Assembly: GCA_964634465.1 (NCBI GenBank)
Contig: CAZWLY010000006.1
Span: 62,001 to 126,000 of the forward strand
DNA from: CAZWLY01 sp964634465
GTDB lineage: Bacteria > Desulfobacterota > Desulfarculia > G963662305
DNA: 64,000 bases
Reading direction: 5' to 3'
A model generated the notes under the pieces. That model did no database searches and was not told the origin of the DNA. It was given only the letters and a program-made list of their open reading frames with translations. Every line of letters begins with the position of its first letter. The stretch's first letter is position 1. Made by a program: the position numbers and the translations under genes. This document shows, in pieces, positions 24,692 to 34,514 of this stretch.

Positions 24692-26677
24692 CTACGAGCC
24701 CGGTTTGGGCCTGACGAAGCGGAAGTCCTTGATCTGGACCGACAGCCAGCGCCGGTCGGGGTTGCCGTCGTAGGCGAAGGGGCAGAAGGCGTAGTCGGTC
24801 TCGATGGTCAAGATGGTCGGTCGGTCGGGATACTTCTCCAACTCCAAGCGGACCTGATGCCAGTCGGTGTCCCGAAGCGTGATCTCGCCGGCCTTTTGGC
24901 CGTCGATCTTGAAGACGACCCGCTGGGGCCTTGTCTTGACGATGGGATGGGGCAGCCGAACCTGGGTCGTCATCGGCCGATAGAACAACTCCCGCTTCGC
25001 CGCCCGGACGCCGGTCGTCCACCAGGCTTCCCGGTTGTCGGCCAGTTGCAGCTCGCCGTAGGAGAAGCCGGCCTGCCACTTGTCCCGGAAGGGTCGCTCG
25101 GCGATGGTCGAGACCTTCAGCCAGACCATCAACACCGCCAGGGCCAGGCCGACGGCGACCAGCGGCGCGGTCCTGGGCCGCCAGGGCGGCGGCGCGTTCT
25201 CGGGCCTGATCTTGGCCAGTCCGGCCAACCCGGCCAAAATCAAAAGGGCGATGGAGGTAAGATAGGTGATGTGCTGGAAGACGCCGAAGACGATCAGGCC
25301 GGTCAGGCCGACCAGGATCACCCCGGCCTCGATCCGCCGCCGGCCGGCCCAAAAGGACCGAAGCCCCGAACCGACCAAAAGACCGGCCAAAAGCAGCAAT
25401 CCCAGACCGACGATCAGTCCCAACTCGGCCGCCCAGTGCATGAAGGTATTGTGGGCGGTGCCCAGAACACCGATCAGGTCCGGCGTCCAGTTCAGCCCGG
25501 CCGCCTCGGTGAACTCCCGGGCCAGCAGGCGGAAGGTGCCCGGCCCCGCTCCGGTCAGGGGAAAGGCGGCGAACATGGCCGCGGCCACCGCCCAGACCTG
25601 GGGGCGGGAGCCGATGCCGGCCACGGCGTCGCCCGAAGTCAAGCCCAGGAAGCGATTGGCCAGGTGACCGCCGGCCAGGATAAAGTCCAGGCCCAGCAGC
25701 GTGGCCAGAACGAGCAACCCGCCCAAAACGGCGAACATGGCCGGCCTGAGCGCCTTTCGGCCGCTGACCCAGACGGCCAGGGCGGCGGCGGCGAGGAGCA
25801 TCGCGCCCAGGCAGACGAAGGGGCTTCGCTGGCCGGTGAGGGTCATCAAGGCCAACATCAGACCGGCGGCGGCGAGGGCGAAACAGCGTCCCAGACGGCG
25901 GCCCCACAGGATCAACCCGCCGGCCACGGCCAAGGGAAAGACCAGCAACTCATTGAAATATTGTCGATTAAAAGCAGTCGAGGCCAACAGCCACTCGCCG
26001 TGGCGCTCGCTGACGCCGGTCAGGTTCAAGCTCAGGTAAAAGCCGTTTCGTTCCAGCCAGCCCAGCCACCAGGCCAACGAAAAGACGGTCAGAACGAGGC
26101 TGATGATCAGCAGGCTCAAGCCCAACGGCTTGAGGTCGTGGGGCCGAAGGAGGTCCAGACAGCAGGCCAGGAAGGCCAACCCGCCCAAGTGGAAGGCGAC
26201 CGAGCGCAGGGCGAAGAGGTCGTGAAACTTGCGTCCTTCGACCAACAGACGCCAGATCTGGCCGCCGTCCAGGAGGTCCAAGGCGGTCATCAGTTCCTTC
26301 AGGTTGACCGGGACGTTGACCACGATCAGTCCGGCCAGGAGCAGAATCAACCACAGATAGGGGATGTCCGGCCTGCGCCGGGCGGCGACCAGATGGGCCA
26401 GCCAGGCGAGGATGGTGATCGCGGCCAGGCCGTCGATGAGATAGAGGAACGGGTCCTGGGGCTCGCCCAAAAGGAACGGACAGGCCAGAAGGGTCAGAAA
26501 GAGGCCGTTTCTGGGGTTGAAGGCGGCCAGCAGCGCGCCCGCAACGAGGACGCCCCGGGCGGCCCAGATCATGTCCGGCTGGAAGGCGGCCAGCAACCAG
26601 GCGCCCACGGCGATGATGATCAGCACGTGCCAGGGGGTCAGGTTCTTGAGCTTGGCGTAGAGATACATCGCTTTCAC
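24692..26677 (-). CDS. O-antigen ligase / Wzy-like membrane protein with a C-terminal soluble domain
   Basis: A 661-residue protein with about twelve hydrophobic segments over residues 15-500. A periplasmic loop between two of them (around residues 330-410, GAGPGTFRLLAREF to GTAHNTFMHWAAELG) matches the O-antigen ligase family signature with its His and Arg. The last 170 residues are a soluble beta-rich domain of unknown type. Such proteins polymerise repeat units or transfer glycans to lipid A or a protein. It is the last gene of the polysaccharide locus. The first start used is a GTG; an ATG nine bases on is equally possible. Confidence 0.8.
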   Translation of the reverse strand: MKAMYLYAKLKNLTPWHVLIIIAVGAWLLAAFQPDMIWAARGVLVAGALLAAFNPRNGLFLTLLACPFLLGEPQDPFLYLIDGLAAITILAWLAHLVAARRRPDIPYLWLILLLAGLIVVNVPVNLKELMTALDLLDGGQIWRLLVEGRKFHDLFALRSVAFHLGGLAFLACCLDLLRPHDLKPLGLSLLIISLVLTVFSLAWWLGWLERNGFYLSLNLTGVSERHGEWLLASTAFNRQYFNELLVFPLAVAGGLILWGRRLGRCFALAAAGLMLALMTLTGQRSPFVCLGAMLLAAAALAVWVSGRKALRPAMFAVLGGLLVLATLLGLDFILAGGHLANRFLGLTSGDAVAGIGSRPQVWAVAAAMFAAFPLTGAGPGTFRLLAREFTEAAGLNWTPDLIGVLGTAHNTFMHWAAELGLIVGLGLLLLAGLLVGSGLRSFWAGRRRIEAGVILVGLTGLIVFGVFQHITYLTSIALLILAGLAGLAKIRPENAPPPWRPRTAPLVAVGLALAVLMVWLKVSTIAERPFRDKWQAGFSYGELQLADNREAWWTTGVRAAKRELFYRPMTTQVRLPHPIVKTRPQRVVFKIDGQKAGEITLRDTDWHQVRLELEKYPDRPTILTIETDYAFCPFAYDGNPDRRWLSVQIKDFRFVRPKPGS

Positions 26678-26730
26678 CTAGCCTCGCCTCGTCTGTGGTT
26701 CCCTGGACGGGCGGGGGCTGCTTCTACTCG

Positions 26731-26833
26731 CCCCCACGAGGGGTTTATCCCCCCGGAGGGTCGTTCCCCGCAGCTTGCGGCGAAGAAAAACGACTCCGCA
26801 CCCGCCGCCGAACCCCGTCGCTTGCGGCGGGGT
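26731..26833 (-). repeat. dispersed three-hairpin repeat, copy B
   Basis: Read on the minus strand it begins CCCCGCCGCAAGCGACGGGG, continues through a GCGGAGTCG stretch and GCCGCAAGCTGCGGGG, and ends in a third hairpin CCCCTCGTGGGGG. It fills most of the 163-bp gap between the two ligase-like genes and begins eight bases after the stop of the upstream one. Same family as copies at 19655 and 55277. Confidence 0.8.
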
Positions 26834-26840
26834 CGTTCAT

Positions 26841-28886
26841 TCATCTCCGGGGCTTCCGTCTGGTCGCTTCGGCCGCCCGCCGTCTGGCTTCGGCCAACAG
26901 GGGCTTTATCTGACGGATAAGGTCGGCCGGCCCGCCCGCCCTGACGGCCAGCCCCAGCGCCGCCGAAAGCGCCGTCGCCGCTTGATCGTACCCGCCCTCA
27001 AGATAATGGAAAAACCCCAACCGATACCAGGCCGAAGCGTCGTCGGGCCGCCTGGCCACCGCCGCCTCGGCCGCCCGGCGCGACTCATCTCCCCGGCCCA
27101 ACCGGCCCTGGAGCCGCCACACCAGTCGCCACAGCGACGGTTCGTAGGGCAGGATCTCGACCGCCTTTTCGGCCGCCCGAAGCGCCTCCGCCTCTCGGCC
27201 GAGGGCCAGCCGGGTCAAAGCCAGGTTGAACAGGGCGTTGGGGTGGCCCGGCGAGAGGGCCAGAACCTCGAGCCAGCCCGCCTCGGCCGGCTCGGCCCGG
27301 CCCCGCGACAGGTCGGTCAGGGCCCGCTGAAAAGGAATCTTCCGGTCCCAGAGGTTCAGATCGTCGGCCCGTTCGAGGGCGGCCGCGGCCTCGGCGGCTC
27401 GGCCGCCGGCCGAAAGGAGCTGCGATCGCTTGAGATAGTAGTCGGCCGCGGTCTGGCGGCCCAAAAGGCCGATCCCGGCCGCCACGGCGACGAGGCCGAC
27501 CAGACCGGCGGCCCACCGCCAACCCCGACCGCCGGCCGTGACCCGGCCGCCCAGGGCGGCGGCCAAGCCCAGGTCCAGACCCAAGTGGGCCGTTGAGGAG
27601 GGCATGGCCAACGGAAAAGAGAAGCAGGCGATCACCACCCAGGCGGCCAGGGAACCCCCGACCGCCGCCCGGCCCCAGGCCTCGGCCGGTCCCCTCTCCG
27701 GTCCCGCCCGTCGGGGCGCGATCAGGCCGAGAAAGGCCGCCGCCAGGAGGCCGATCAACAGCAGCCCGCCCAGGCCGGTCTCGGCCGAGAGCTGGAGGAA
27801 ATCGTTGTGGGCCCGCCGGGGCTGCGTCTTGAGGTTGAAAACCCGATCGCCGGGCCGCTGGCGGTGAAACCTGGGCAGGGCGGCGTTGTAGTGACCCGGC
27901 CCCTGGCCGAGAAGCGGCGCGTCCCGCCACATGGCCAAGGCGTCGCGCCACATCTGGCGGCGAATGGCGGCCGAGGCGGACAGGCGATCCCACTCGCTCG
28001 TCGCCGCCCCGCCGACCGGCCACATCAGCCAGGCCGCGCCGCATCCGACGGCGATCAGCCAGGCGGACAGGCCGAGCCAGGCCGGGCGTCCCGGTCGCAA
28101 CCCGACGGCGGTGACGATCAACCCGGTCAGGGCGGCGATTAGGGCGGTGGTGGATTGAGCGACGGCGATGAAGGCGGCTCCGACGAGCGCCGCCGTACTC
28201 CAAGCCAGCCGCAACCAGCCCCGACTCCGCCGCCCCATAAACACCAGCCAGGGCAAGCCGGCGACGACGAGGTGGGCGGCCAGATTCTTGTTGGCCAGGG
28301 TGGCCGCCGGCGGGGTGACCTGGGGGACGGCGTCGATCAGGCCCAGGGCCTGAACGAGACCCAGACCGGCCACGGCGGTCAGCCCCAGACCCGGCCCGAC
28401 GAGCAGCCGGGCAGCGTCGGCCTCTTTCTCGATCAGGCCGAGCGTCGGCCAGGCGATCAGGGGCAGGATCAGCCAGTTCAACCCGGCGGCCAGGGCCAGC
28501 GGCTTGATCGGCGCAAAAAATCCGGCCAGGGCCAACCAGGCGCACCAACCGGCCAGCATCGACCCGACCAATCCGGCTGGACGGGCAATCCGCCCCGCCC
28601 GCCGGCCGGCGACGGTCTGCCAGATCAGGATCAGGCCGCCGCCGATGACGAGCCAGAGTCGCTGGGGGAGCTCGGAAAAGGAGTGGAGAGTGGGGCAGAC
28701 GACCAGGGGGGCGAGGCCCAGAAGGGCGCTCAAGCCGATCAGCGGTCCCGGCGTGCGCCCACGGCCAGCGTTGCCTCCCGGAATTGGATTCACCGACTTG
28801 GCGGGCGGTTCGGCGGCCGTAAAGCCGGCCTGCGGGCCGCGAAGGGATCGCCGAATCGCCTCAAGACCCCACTCGAATAATGACAA
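26841..28886 (-). CDS. O-antigen ligase-like membrane protein with TPR tail
   Basis: A 681-residue protein. About eleven hydrophobic segments span residues 45-465. The ligase-type loop near residues 315-375 includes GQGPGHYNAAL and RRAHNDFLQLSAETG. The last 180 residues form tetratricopeptide-like repeats (LERADDLN, HPNALFNLALTRLA, ASAWYRLGFFHYL). TPR-bearing ligases often act on protein or special glycan acceptors, but that is inference. It lies downstream of the 2-epimerase. Confidence 0.8.
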   Translation of the reverse strand: MSLFEWGLEAIRRSLRGPQAGFTAAEPPAKSVNPIPGGNAGRGRTPGPLIGLSALLGLAPLVVCPTLHSFSELPQRLWLVIGGGLILIWQTVAGRRAGRIARPAGLVGSMLAGWCAWLALAGFFAPIKPLALAAGLNWLILPLIAWPTLGLIEKEADAARLLVGPGLGLTAVAGLGLVQALGLIDAVPQVTPPAATLANKNLAAHLVVAGLPWLVFMGRRSRGWLRLAWSTAALVGAAFIAVAQSTTALIAALTGLIVTAVGLRPGRPAWLGLSAWLIAVGCGAAWLMWPVGGAATSEWDRLSASAAIRRQMWRDALAMWRDAPLLGQGPGHYNAALPRFHRQRPGDRVFNLKTQPRRAHNDFLQLSAETGLGGLLLIGLLAAAFLGLIAPRRAGPERGPAEAWGRAAVGGSLAAWVVIACFSFPLAMPSSTAHLGLDLGLAAALGGRVTAGGRGWRWAAGLVGLVAVAAGIGLLGRQTAADYYLKRSQLLSAGGRAAEAAAALERADDLNLWDRKIPFQRALTDLSRGRAEPAEAGWLEVLALSPGHPNALFNLALTRLALGREAEALRAAEKAVEILPYEPSLWRLVWRLQGRLGRGDESRRAAEAAVARRPDDASAWYRLGFFHYLEGGYDQAATALSAALGLAVRAGGPADLIRQIKPLLAEARRRAAEATRRKPRR

Positions 28887-28905
28887 TCCCTTGCCGGCCG
28901 CGAGG

Positions 28906-30033
28906 CTAAAGATGGAGCAACGTCTCGGCCAGCCGTTCGGCCGCCCGGCCGTCCCACAGCTCGGGGACCCGGCCGGTCAACTCGCCGCTGAGGGCCCGCT
29001 CGAGCGCCGGGCCGATGGCGGCCGGCTCCGGAACCAACTGGTTGGTCCCCTGGCTGATGGTCACCGGTCGCTCGGTGTTGGGCCTGAGCGTCAGGCAGGG
29101 CACGCCCAGGGCGGTCGTCTCCTCCTGTATCCCGCCCGAGTCGGTCAAGACCACGGCCGCGTTCATCATCAACCACAGGAAGTCGAGGTAGGGCAGCGGG
29201 CCGGTCAGGGCCAAGGAGCCTCTCTCGGCCCAACCAGGCTCCGGCTCGGCGAAATCGGTCAGTTGGTGGGCTTCGAGCGCCTTCCGGGTCCGGGGGTGGG
29301 CGGCCAGGAGGAGGGGGACGCTCCACGAGGCGTCCTTCAAGGCCGCCATCAAGGCGCTCAGCTTCTCGGGCCCGTCCACGTTGGCCGGCCGATGGAGCGT
29401 CACCAGGCCATAGCGGATCCCGTTCAAGCCCAGGTCATCGAGCGCCGTCGAGCGCCTGGCCTGGGGCTGAAGCCTCCTCAAAGTGTCGATCATGACGTTG
29501 CCGACGAGGTGGATCTTGGTCCTGGCCACGCCTTCCTTCATCAGATTCTCCACCCCGGCCGGCTCCGAGACGAACAACAGGTCGCAGACGTGGTCGGTCG
29601 CGATCCGGTTGACTTCCTCGGGCATGGTCCGGTCGAAGGAGCGCAGGCCGGCCTCGACGTGGATCGCCAGCGGCCGGGAGCCGTCCGGATAGAGCGCCTT
29701 GGCCGCCACCAGGGAGCAGGCCAGAGTGGAGTTGACGTCGCCGACGACGACGACCGCCCGGGGTTGCTCGTCATAGAGCACCGGCTCGAAGGAGACCATC
29801 ACCCGGCCGGTCTGAAGACCGTGGGAACCGGAGCCGACGCCCAGGTAGTGGTCCGGCTCGGGCAGGCCGAGCTGGTCGAAGAAGACCTGACTGAGCTCGA
29901 CGTCGTAGTGCTGCCCGGTGTGGACCAGGCAGATCTCGAAACCGGCTTTCCTTAGCGCCCGCTCCACCGCGGCGACCTTGACGAAGTTGGGCCGGGCCCC
30001 GCCGACCAGCATGATCTTCTCGCCGGGTTTCAT
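28906..30033 (-). CDS. UDP-N-acetylglucosamine 2-epimerase-type enzyme (WecB/WbpI-like)
   Basis: A 375-residue non-hydrolysing 2-epimerase with GT-B-like fold. Visible signatures are GGARPNFVKVAAV, HTGQHYD, HVEAGLRSFDRTMPEE and DSGGIQEE. WecB makes UDP-ManNAc; the close relative WbpI acts on UDP-GlcNAc3NAcA. In this locus, WbpE- and WbpD-like genes make the second role worth testing. The start at 30033 overlaps the upstream glycosyltransferase stop (ATGA). A longer upstream frame is out of register with that gene and rejected. Confidence 0.9.
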   Translation of the reverse strand: MKPGEKIMLVGGARPNFVKVAAVERALRKAGFEICLVHTGQHYDVELSQVFFDQLGLPEPDHYLGVGSGSHGLQTGRVMVSFEPVLYDEQPRAVVVVGDVNSTLACSLVAAKALYPDGSRPLAIHVEAGLRSFDRTMPEEVNRIATDHVCDLLFVSEPAGVENLMKEGVARTKIHLVGNVMIDTLRRLQPQARRSTALDDLGLNGIRYGLVTLHRPANVDGPEKLSALMAALKDASWSVPLLLAAHPRTRKALEAHQLTDFAEPEPGWAERGSLALTGPLPYLDFLWLMMNAAVVLTDSGGIQEETTALGVPCLTLRPNTERPVTISQGTNQLVPEPAAIGPALERALSGELTGRVPELWDGRAAERLAETLLHL

Positions 30034-31349
30034 CGTCCGTATCTCACCTTGAATCCGGCCCTGATCGCCGCCCCGAGCGTCCCCTGCCGCCGGTGCTCGG
30101 CGATTCGCTTCAAATAGTAGCTCAGCGGCAGCCGGCCGCTGGGTCGAAGGGGGTAGTCCCTCCCCTTGTCGTCGGCCGGGTGGGGCGCTCGACAGAACTC
30201 GATCAACGCCTGGGCCGCCCTGGGCCAGACGAACCGCTCGGCCAGTCTGGCCGCCCGGCGGCCCATCTCGGCCAGCAGCTCGCCGTCGCGCAGCAGCCGC
30301 TCCAGGGCCCGGGCCACGCTCTCGGGCTTCAACTCCTCCACCGCCGTCCCGGCTCCCTCCCTGACGGCCAGGGCGCCCAGGGCGTCGCCGGACGAGCAGA
30401 GCACCGGCAGCCCGGCCCAGAGGCAATCCAGCAGGCGGGTCCGAAACGAGTAGTCCGTCTCCAGCCCCGGCGGGTAGAGGCAGGCCCCGATGTCGGCTCG
30501 GCACAGGAAGTCGGCCCGGCGCTCGTAGGGGACCCAGTCGTTGAGGATGACCCGGTCGGCGAGCTCCAGCCGGTCGATCAACTCGCGAACCCGCTTGAGC
30601 GCGGCGCTGTCGGGGATGCCCTTGTCGGGGTGCTTGACGCCCATGAAGACCAGTTTGACGTCGGGCAGTTCGTCGGCCAGAAGATCGATCGCCTCAACCA
30701 GCGGCTCGGGGGCCATCCAATCCCAGACGCCGCCGTTCCACAACACGACCCGGTCGTCGCCGCCGACGCCCTCAAGCCCCCTCAAACCCGGCCCGACGGC
30801 CTGGGGCGGCTCCTCGGGCAGACCGAAGGGCACGACGTCGATCAGCCGTCTCAGCGACGGGTCGGCGTCGAAGGTGGCCGGATTGACTCGGTTCGCGGCG
30901 GCAAGGAAACCCAGCCACAAATCCCGCTGGCGCTCGGAGGCGCACATGAAGAAGTCGCCGGCGGCGGCGGTGTCGATGATCTGGGCCAGATGGAAGTTGT
31001 GGTGCTCTCGAGCGCTCTCCTGGTTGAGCGTCTCCAGGAAGATGGGGTCATAGAGATCGACCACCAACGGCCGGCCGGAACGCTTCAAGAACGGATAGCG
31101 CCTCAAGGCCAAGCCCTGAACGACCACCGCCTCCGACCACGAGATCAACTCGGGCAGGACGGCCCGGCTGGCCTGGACGATCTCGAAGCCTCGATCGGCG
31201 GCGAAGCTCTCCGAAACCGGCTCCGGCCCGGCCAGGACGACCTCCAGGCCGGCTCCGGTCAGCACCCTGGCGAACTCGAAGAAGCGGACCGCCGGGCCGG
31301 CCATCTTGGGCCCCAGGGCGGCCGGGGATAGGAGCAGGACGCGGCTCAA
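30030..31349 (-). CDS. glycosyltransferase family 4-like protein
   Basis: A 439-residue GT-B protein. It opens with KMAGPAVRFFEFARVL and has LFMGVKHPD, then RTRLLDCLWAGLPVL near the C-terminus. It is a clear paralogue of the glycosyltransferase at 38940-40256, which shares these segments in the same order. It is coupled to the 2-epimerase downstream. Sugar and acceptor are unknown. Confidence 0.82.
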   Translation of the reverse strand: MSRVLLLSPAALGPKMAGPAVRFFEFARVLTGAGLEVVLAGPEPVSESFAADRGFEIVQASRAVLPELISWSEAVVVQGLALRRYPFLKRSGRPLVVDLYDPIFLETLNQESAREHHNFHLAQIIDTAAAGDFFMCASERQRDLWLGFLAAANRVNPATFDADPSLRRLIDVVPFGLPEEPPQAVGPGLRGLEGVGGDDRVVLWNGGVWDWMAPEPLVEAIDLLADELPDVKLVFMGVKHPDKGIPDSAALKRVRELIDRLELADRVILNDWVPYERRADFLCRADIGACLYPPGLETDYSFRTRLLDCLWAGLPVLCSSGDALGALAVREGAGTAVEELKPESVARALERLLRDGELLAEMGRRAARLAERFVWPRAAQALIEFCRAPHPADDKGRDYPLRPSGRLPLSYYLKRIAEHRRQGTLGAAIRAGFKVRYGR

Positions 31350-31533
31350 GGGACTCTCTTGTCAGGGCTTAAACGGCCGGTCGCGGGCCGGCGCCGGGTC
31401 TCCCAAATGGGCTTCACCTCTCGGGCGGCGTCTTGGGGACGGGCCGGGTTCGGAGCCGGGCGCCGAATCGAACCTCGCCGCGCTCGCAAAGCCGGCCCGC
31501 CCGATTATCCAGAATCGTTCTTGAGAGACGGGC

Positions 31534-32559
31534 CTAGTTCCGGCCGTGGGTCTCCAGGGCTATGATCCGCCGCTCCATATCCCTGAGGCGAACCTCCACC
31601 GAGGCCAGCTCGGCCAGGTCGGTCTCGACCATGTCCTTGACCATCTGCTCGAAGCTGATCTTGGGCGACCAGCCCAGTTTCTTTTTGGCCTTGGACGGGT
31701 CGGCCTGGAGCTGATCGACCTCGGCCGGACGGAGGAACCTGGGGTCGGTCTCGATGTAGCGTTCCCAATCGTCGATCCCGGCCGCGTCGAAGGCGGCCTC
31801 GACCAGATCCCTGACCGAGTGCATCACCCCGGTGCCGATGACGTAGTCGTCGGGCTCGTCCTGCTGAAGCATCAGCCACATCGCCTCGACGTAGTCCCGG
31901 GCGTCGCCCCAGTCCCGCTTGGCGTCCAGGTTGCCCAGGACCAGCTTGTCGGCCAACCCCAGCTTGATCTTGGCCGCGCCCCGGGTCACCTTGCGGGTGA
32001 CGAACTCGACCCCCCGGCGCGGGCCCTCGTGGTTGAAGAGGATGCCCGAGCAGGCGAACATACCGTAGGACTCGCGATAGTTGATCGTCAGGTAGTGGGC
32101 GTAGACCTTGGCCACGCCGTAGGGGCTGCGGGGATGGAAGGGCGTCAGCTCGTTCTGGGGCACCTCGCGGACCTGGCCGAACATCTCCGAGGAGGAGGCC
32201 TGGTAGAAGCGGATGTTGGGGTTGACCAGCCTGATCGCCTCCAGGCAGCGGGTGGCCCCCAGACCGGTCATCTCGCCGGTCAGGACCGGGGCCTGCCAGG
32301 AGTAAGGCACGAAGCTCATCGCGGCCAGGTTGTAGACCTCGTCGGGCCTGAACTCCTCCAGGATGCGCATGATCGAGGACTGGTCCACCAGATCGCCGGT
32401 AAAGAGCTCGATCTTGTCGAGGATGTGGCCGATGCGCCTGAATCTCTTGACCGAGGCCTCGCGGATCATGCCGGCCACTTGGTAGCCTTTGGACAGCAGC
32501 AGGTCGGCCAGATAGGAGCCGTCCTGCCCGGTGATGCCGGTAATTAACGCTCTGGGCAT
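31534..32559 (-). CDS. gmd: GDP-mannose 4,6-dehydratase
   Basis: A 341-residue SDR enzyme that turns GDP-mannose into GDP-4-keto-6-deoxymannose, the precursor of fucose, rhamnose, colitose and perosamine. It has the NADP loop TGITGQDGSYLADLL, the active-site segment ASSSEMFG with YGVAK, and NHEGPRRGVEFVTRKV, diagnostic of GMD. A charged coiled-coil tail of about 25 residues is extra. The ATG at 32559 is chosen (AAAGAGAAGC before it) over one 48 bp upstream. No reductase of the fucose or rhamnose type is in the window. Confidence 0.92.
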   Translation of the reverse strand: MPRALITGITGQDGSYLADLLLSKGYQVAGMIREASVKRFRRIGHILDKIELFTGDLVDQSSIMRILEEFRPDEVYNLAAMSFVPYSWQAPVLTGEMTGLGATRCLEAIRLVNPNIRFYQASSSEMFGQVREVPQNELTPFHPRSPYGVAKVYAHYLTINYRESYGMFACSGILFNHEGPRRGVEFVTRKVTRGAAKIKLGLADKLVLGNLDAKRDWGDARDYVEAMWLMLQQDEPDDYVIGTGVMHSVRDLVEAAFDAAGIDDWERYIETDPRFLRPAEVDQLQADPSKAKKKLGWSPKISFEQMVKDMVETDLAELASVEVRLRDMERRIIALETHGRN

Positions 32560-32699
32560 AGCTTCTCTTTCCTTGAGATGGGGTTGGGGACGCTTTACTT
32601 CGGCCAAACAGCCGGTAGCATAATTCGGACCGGGTTATCGGTCAAGAGCCGACGGCCGGCCCGGATTCCGGCGGCCTCGATCGGTCGCCGTCGGGTCGC

Positions 32700-34514
32700 C
32701 TACTCCGCCTGGCCGGCGTCGTCATCGAGGCCGGCGATGATCGGGGTGATCCAGCGGCAGATCAGCCCCAGTTCCTTGCAGGCCGCCTCCACATCGGCGA
32801 AGTTCTTGCGATCGGCCGAAAGCACGGCGATGTGGACTTCCTTGAGCCGGTATCTGGCCGCCAGTTCGGCCAATCGGTGTCGGTCGCCCAAGACCTTGAG
32901 GCCATGGATCTGGAGGCCGTGCTTGGACGGGTCGTCGTCCAGGAAACCGATCGGTCGTTTCTTCAGCCGGGGGTTGTTCCGAAGCTCGCGCAAAAGCAGC
33001 TCGCCGCCGTCGCCGGCCCCCAGAATGATAACCGGCTCGGCCTCGGGGTCGTGGGCCATACGCTGGCCGGCGAAGTATTCCTTGAACGCCCGAAACGATA
33101 TCCTGACCCCGCCGATGACCATCAACGTCAGGACGTAGTCGGTGCACAACAAGCCCAGGGGCGGCCGTCTGACGCCCATGACGGCCACGATCACCACCAG
33201 GGCCGCCGCCCAGCCCACGGTGACCGCCTTGAAGACCTTGCCCAGGTCGTGGAGCGAGACGTAGCGCCAGTCGCCCCGATACAGCCCGAAGACGGCGAAG
33301 GCGATCAGCTTGATGAGCAGGATGAAGGGCAGGGTCTCTTCGATGAGGGTGATCTCGTAGTCCCTCAACGCCTGGCCGTAGCGGAAGAGGAAGGCGATGA
33401 AGTAGGCCGTGGCGACCAGGGTGGTATCGACCAGGATTTGAAAGATCTGCTTCTTGTAGGTCAGAATCGAGTTTATCAGCGGGCTGTTGACCTTCAGCCG
33501 CCGGCCGCCCTCCGCCTTGGGATAGACCCTCACCCCGCCCAAGAAGACGCCGAACATGGACAATCCCACCGCCAACAGGGTGAGGACGATGAGGGTGGTG
33601 AAGAAGGTCAGGTTTCTCAGATAGACCGCCAGCCCGCCGAAACCGGCGGCGATCAGCATCAGGACCAGGACCGCCTTTCTCTCGGAGAGTCCCAGAAAGA
33701 CCAGCCGGTGGGAGGAGTGATCCCGGCCGCCCTGGGCGATCGAGCGGCCCGACTGGGTGCGCACGAACGAGACCAGCGTGGTGTCGAAGATGGGCACGGC
33801 CAGAAGCGCCACCGGGAACATCAGCGAGGCCAGGAGATTGGTCGCCTCGCGCCAGGTGCCGAGGATGGTCAGGAGGGCCAGGGAAAAGCCCAAAAAAAGG
33901 GAGCCGCAGTCGCCCATGAAGATCTTGGCCGGGTTGAAATTGAAGAACAGAAAGCCCAGCGAGGCCCCGGCCAAGAGCAAGGCCAGCATGGCCGCGAAGG
34001 GCAAGCCGGACTGGTAGGCGTAGATGAAGGAAAAGGCCGAGGCGACGAAGGTGATCCCCGAGGACAGCCCGTCCATGTTGTCCAGGATGTTGATGGCGTT
34101 GGTGATGCCGACGATCCAGAAGATGGTCAGGAACACGGCCAGCGGAGCGAACTCGATGATGACGATCCTGACCCCAAAGAGGACCACCGCCGCGGCGATG
34201 ACGATCTGGAACAGGAACTTGCGCTGGGGCGTAAGCTCAAAGAGGTCGTCGATGAGGCCCAGGCCGAACATGGCCGAGCCGCCCAAGAGCACGCTGAGCG
34301 TCTCCTTGTTGAGCGGGATGAGCAGCAGATAGGGGATGACGACCGCGGCATAGATGGCCACGCCGCCCAACAGCGCCGTCGGTTTGCGGTGCCACCTATC
34401 CTCCCTGGGCTCGACGATGTAGCCCTTGGCCTGGGCCAGCTTGATGACCAGCGGCGTCAGGACCAGGGCCAGGCCCAGGCTCAGGCCGAAGGTTAGAATG
34501 TAGGTCGAGTTCAC
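32700..34514 (-). CDS. fusion: polyprenyl-phosphate sugar-1-phosphate transferase + FlaA1-type membrane/Rossmann module
   Basis: A 604-residue integral membrane protein. Residues about 1-325 are a WecA/MraY-family transferase with NAINILDNMDGLSSG, FMGDCGSLFLGF and GRDHSSHRLVFLGLS. Residues about 360-470 form four more hydrophobic segments, and 500-600 is a Rossmann domain starting VIILGAGDGGELLLREL. That second part looks like the N-terminal half of FlaA1/WbpM dehydratases but stops before their catalytic SDR domain. It would start glycan synthesis on undecaprenyl phosphate. The role of the appended module is unknown. Confidence 0.85.
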   Translation of the reverse strand: MNSTYILTFGLSLGLALVLTPLVIKLAQAKGYIVEPREDRWHRKPTALLGGVAIYAAVVIPYLLLIPLNKETLSVLLGGSAMFGLGLIDDLFELTPQRKFLFQIVIAAAVVLFGVRIVIIEFAPLAVFLTIFWIVGITNAINILDNMDGLSSGITFVASAFSFIYAYQSGLPFAAMLALLLAGASLGFLFFNFNPAKIFMGDCGSLFLGFSLALLTILGTWREATNLLASLMFPVALLAVPIFDTTLVSFVRTQSGRSIAQGGRDHSSHRLVFLGLSERKAVLVLMLIAAGFGGLAVYLRNLTFFTTLIVLTLLAVGLSMFGVFLGGVRVYPKAEGGRRLKVNSPLINSILTYKKQIFQILVDTTLVATAYFIAFLFRYGQALRDYEITLIEETLPFILLIKLIAFAVFGLYRGDWRYVSLHDLGKVFKAVTVGWAAALVVIVAVMGVRRPPLGLLCTDYVLTLMVIGGVRISFRAFKEYFAGQRMAHDPEAEPVIILGAGDGGELLLRELRNNPRLKKRPIGFLDDDPSKHGLQIHGLKVLGDRHRLAELAARYRLKEVHIAVLSADRKNFADVEAACKELGLICRWITPIIAGLDDDAGQAE

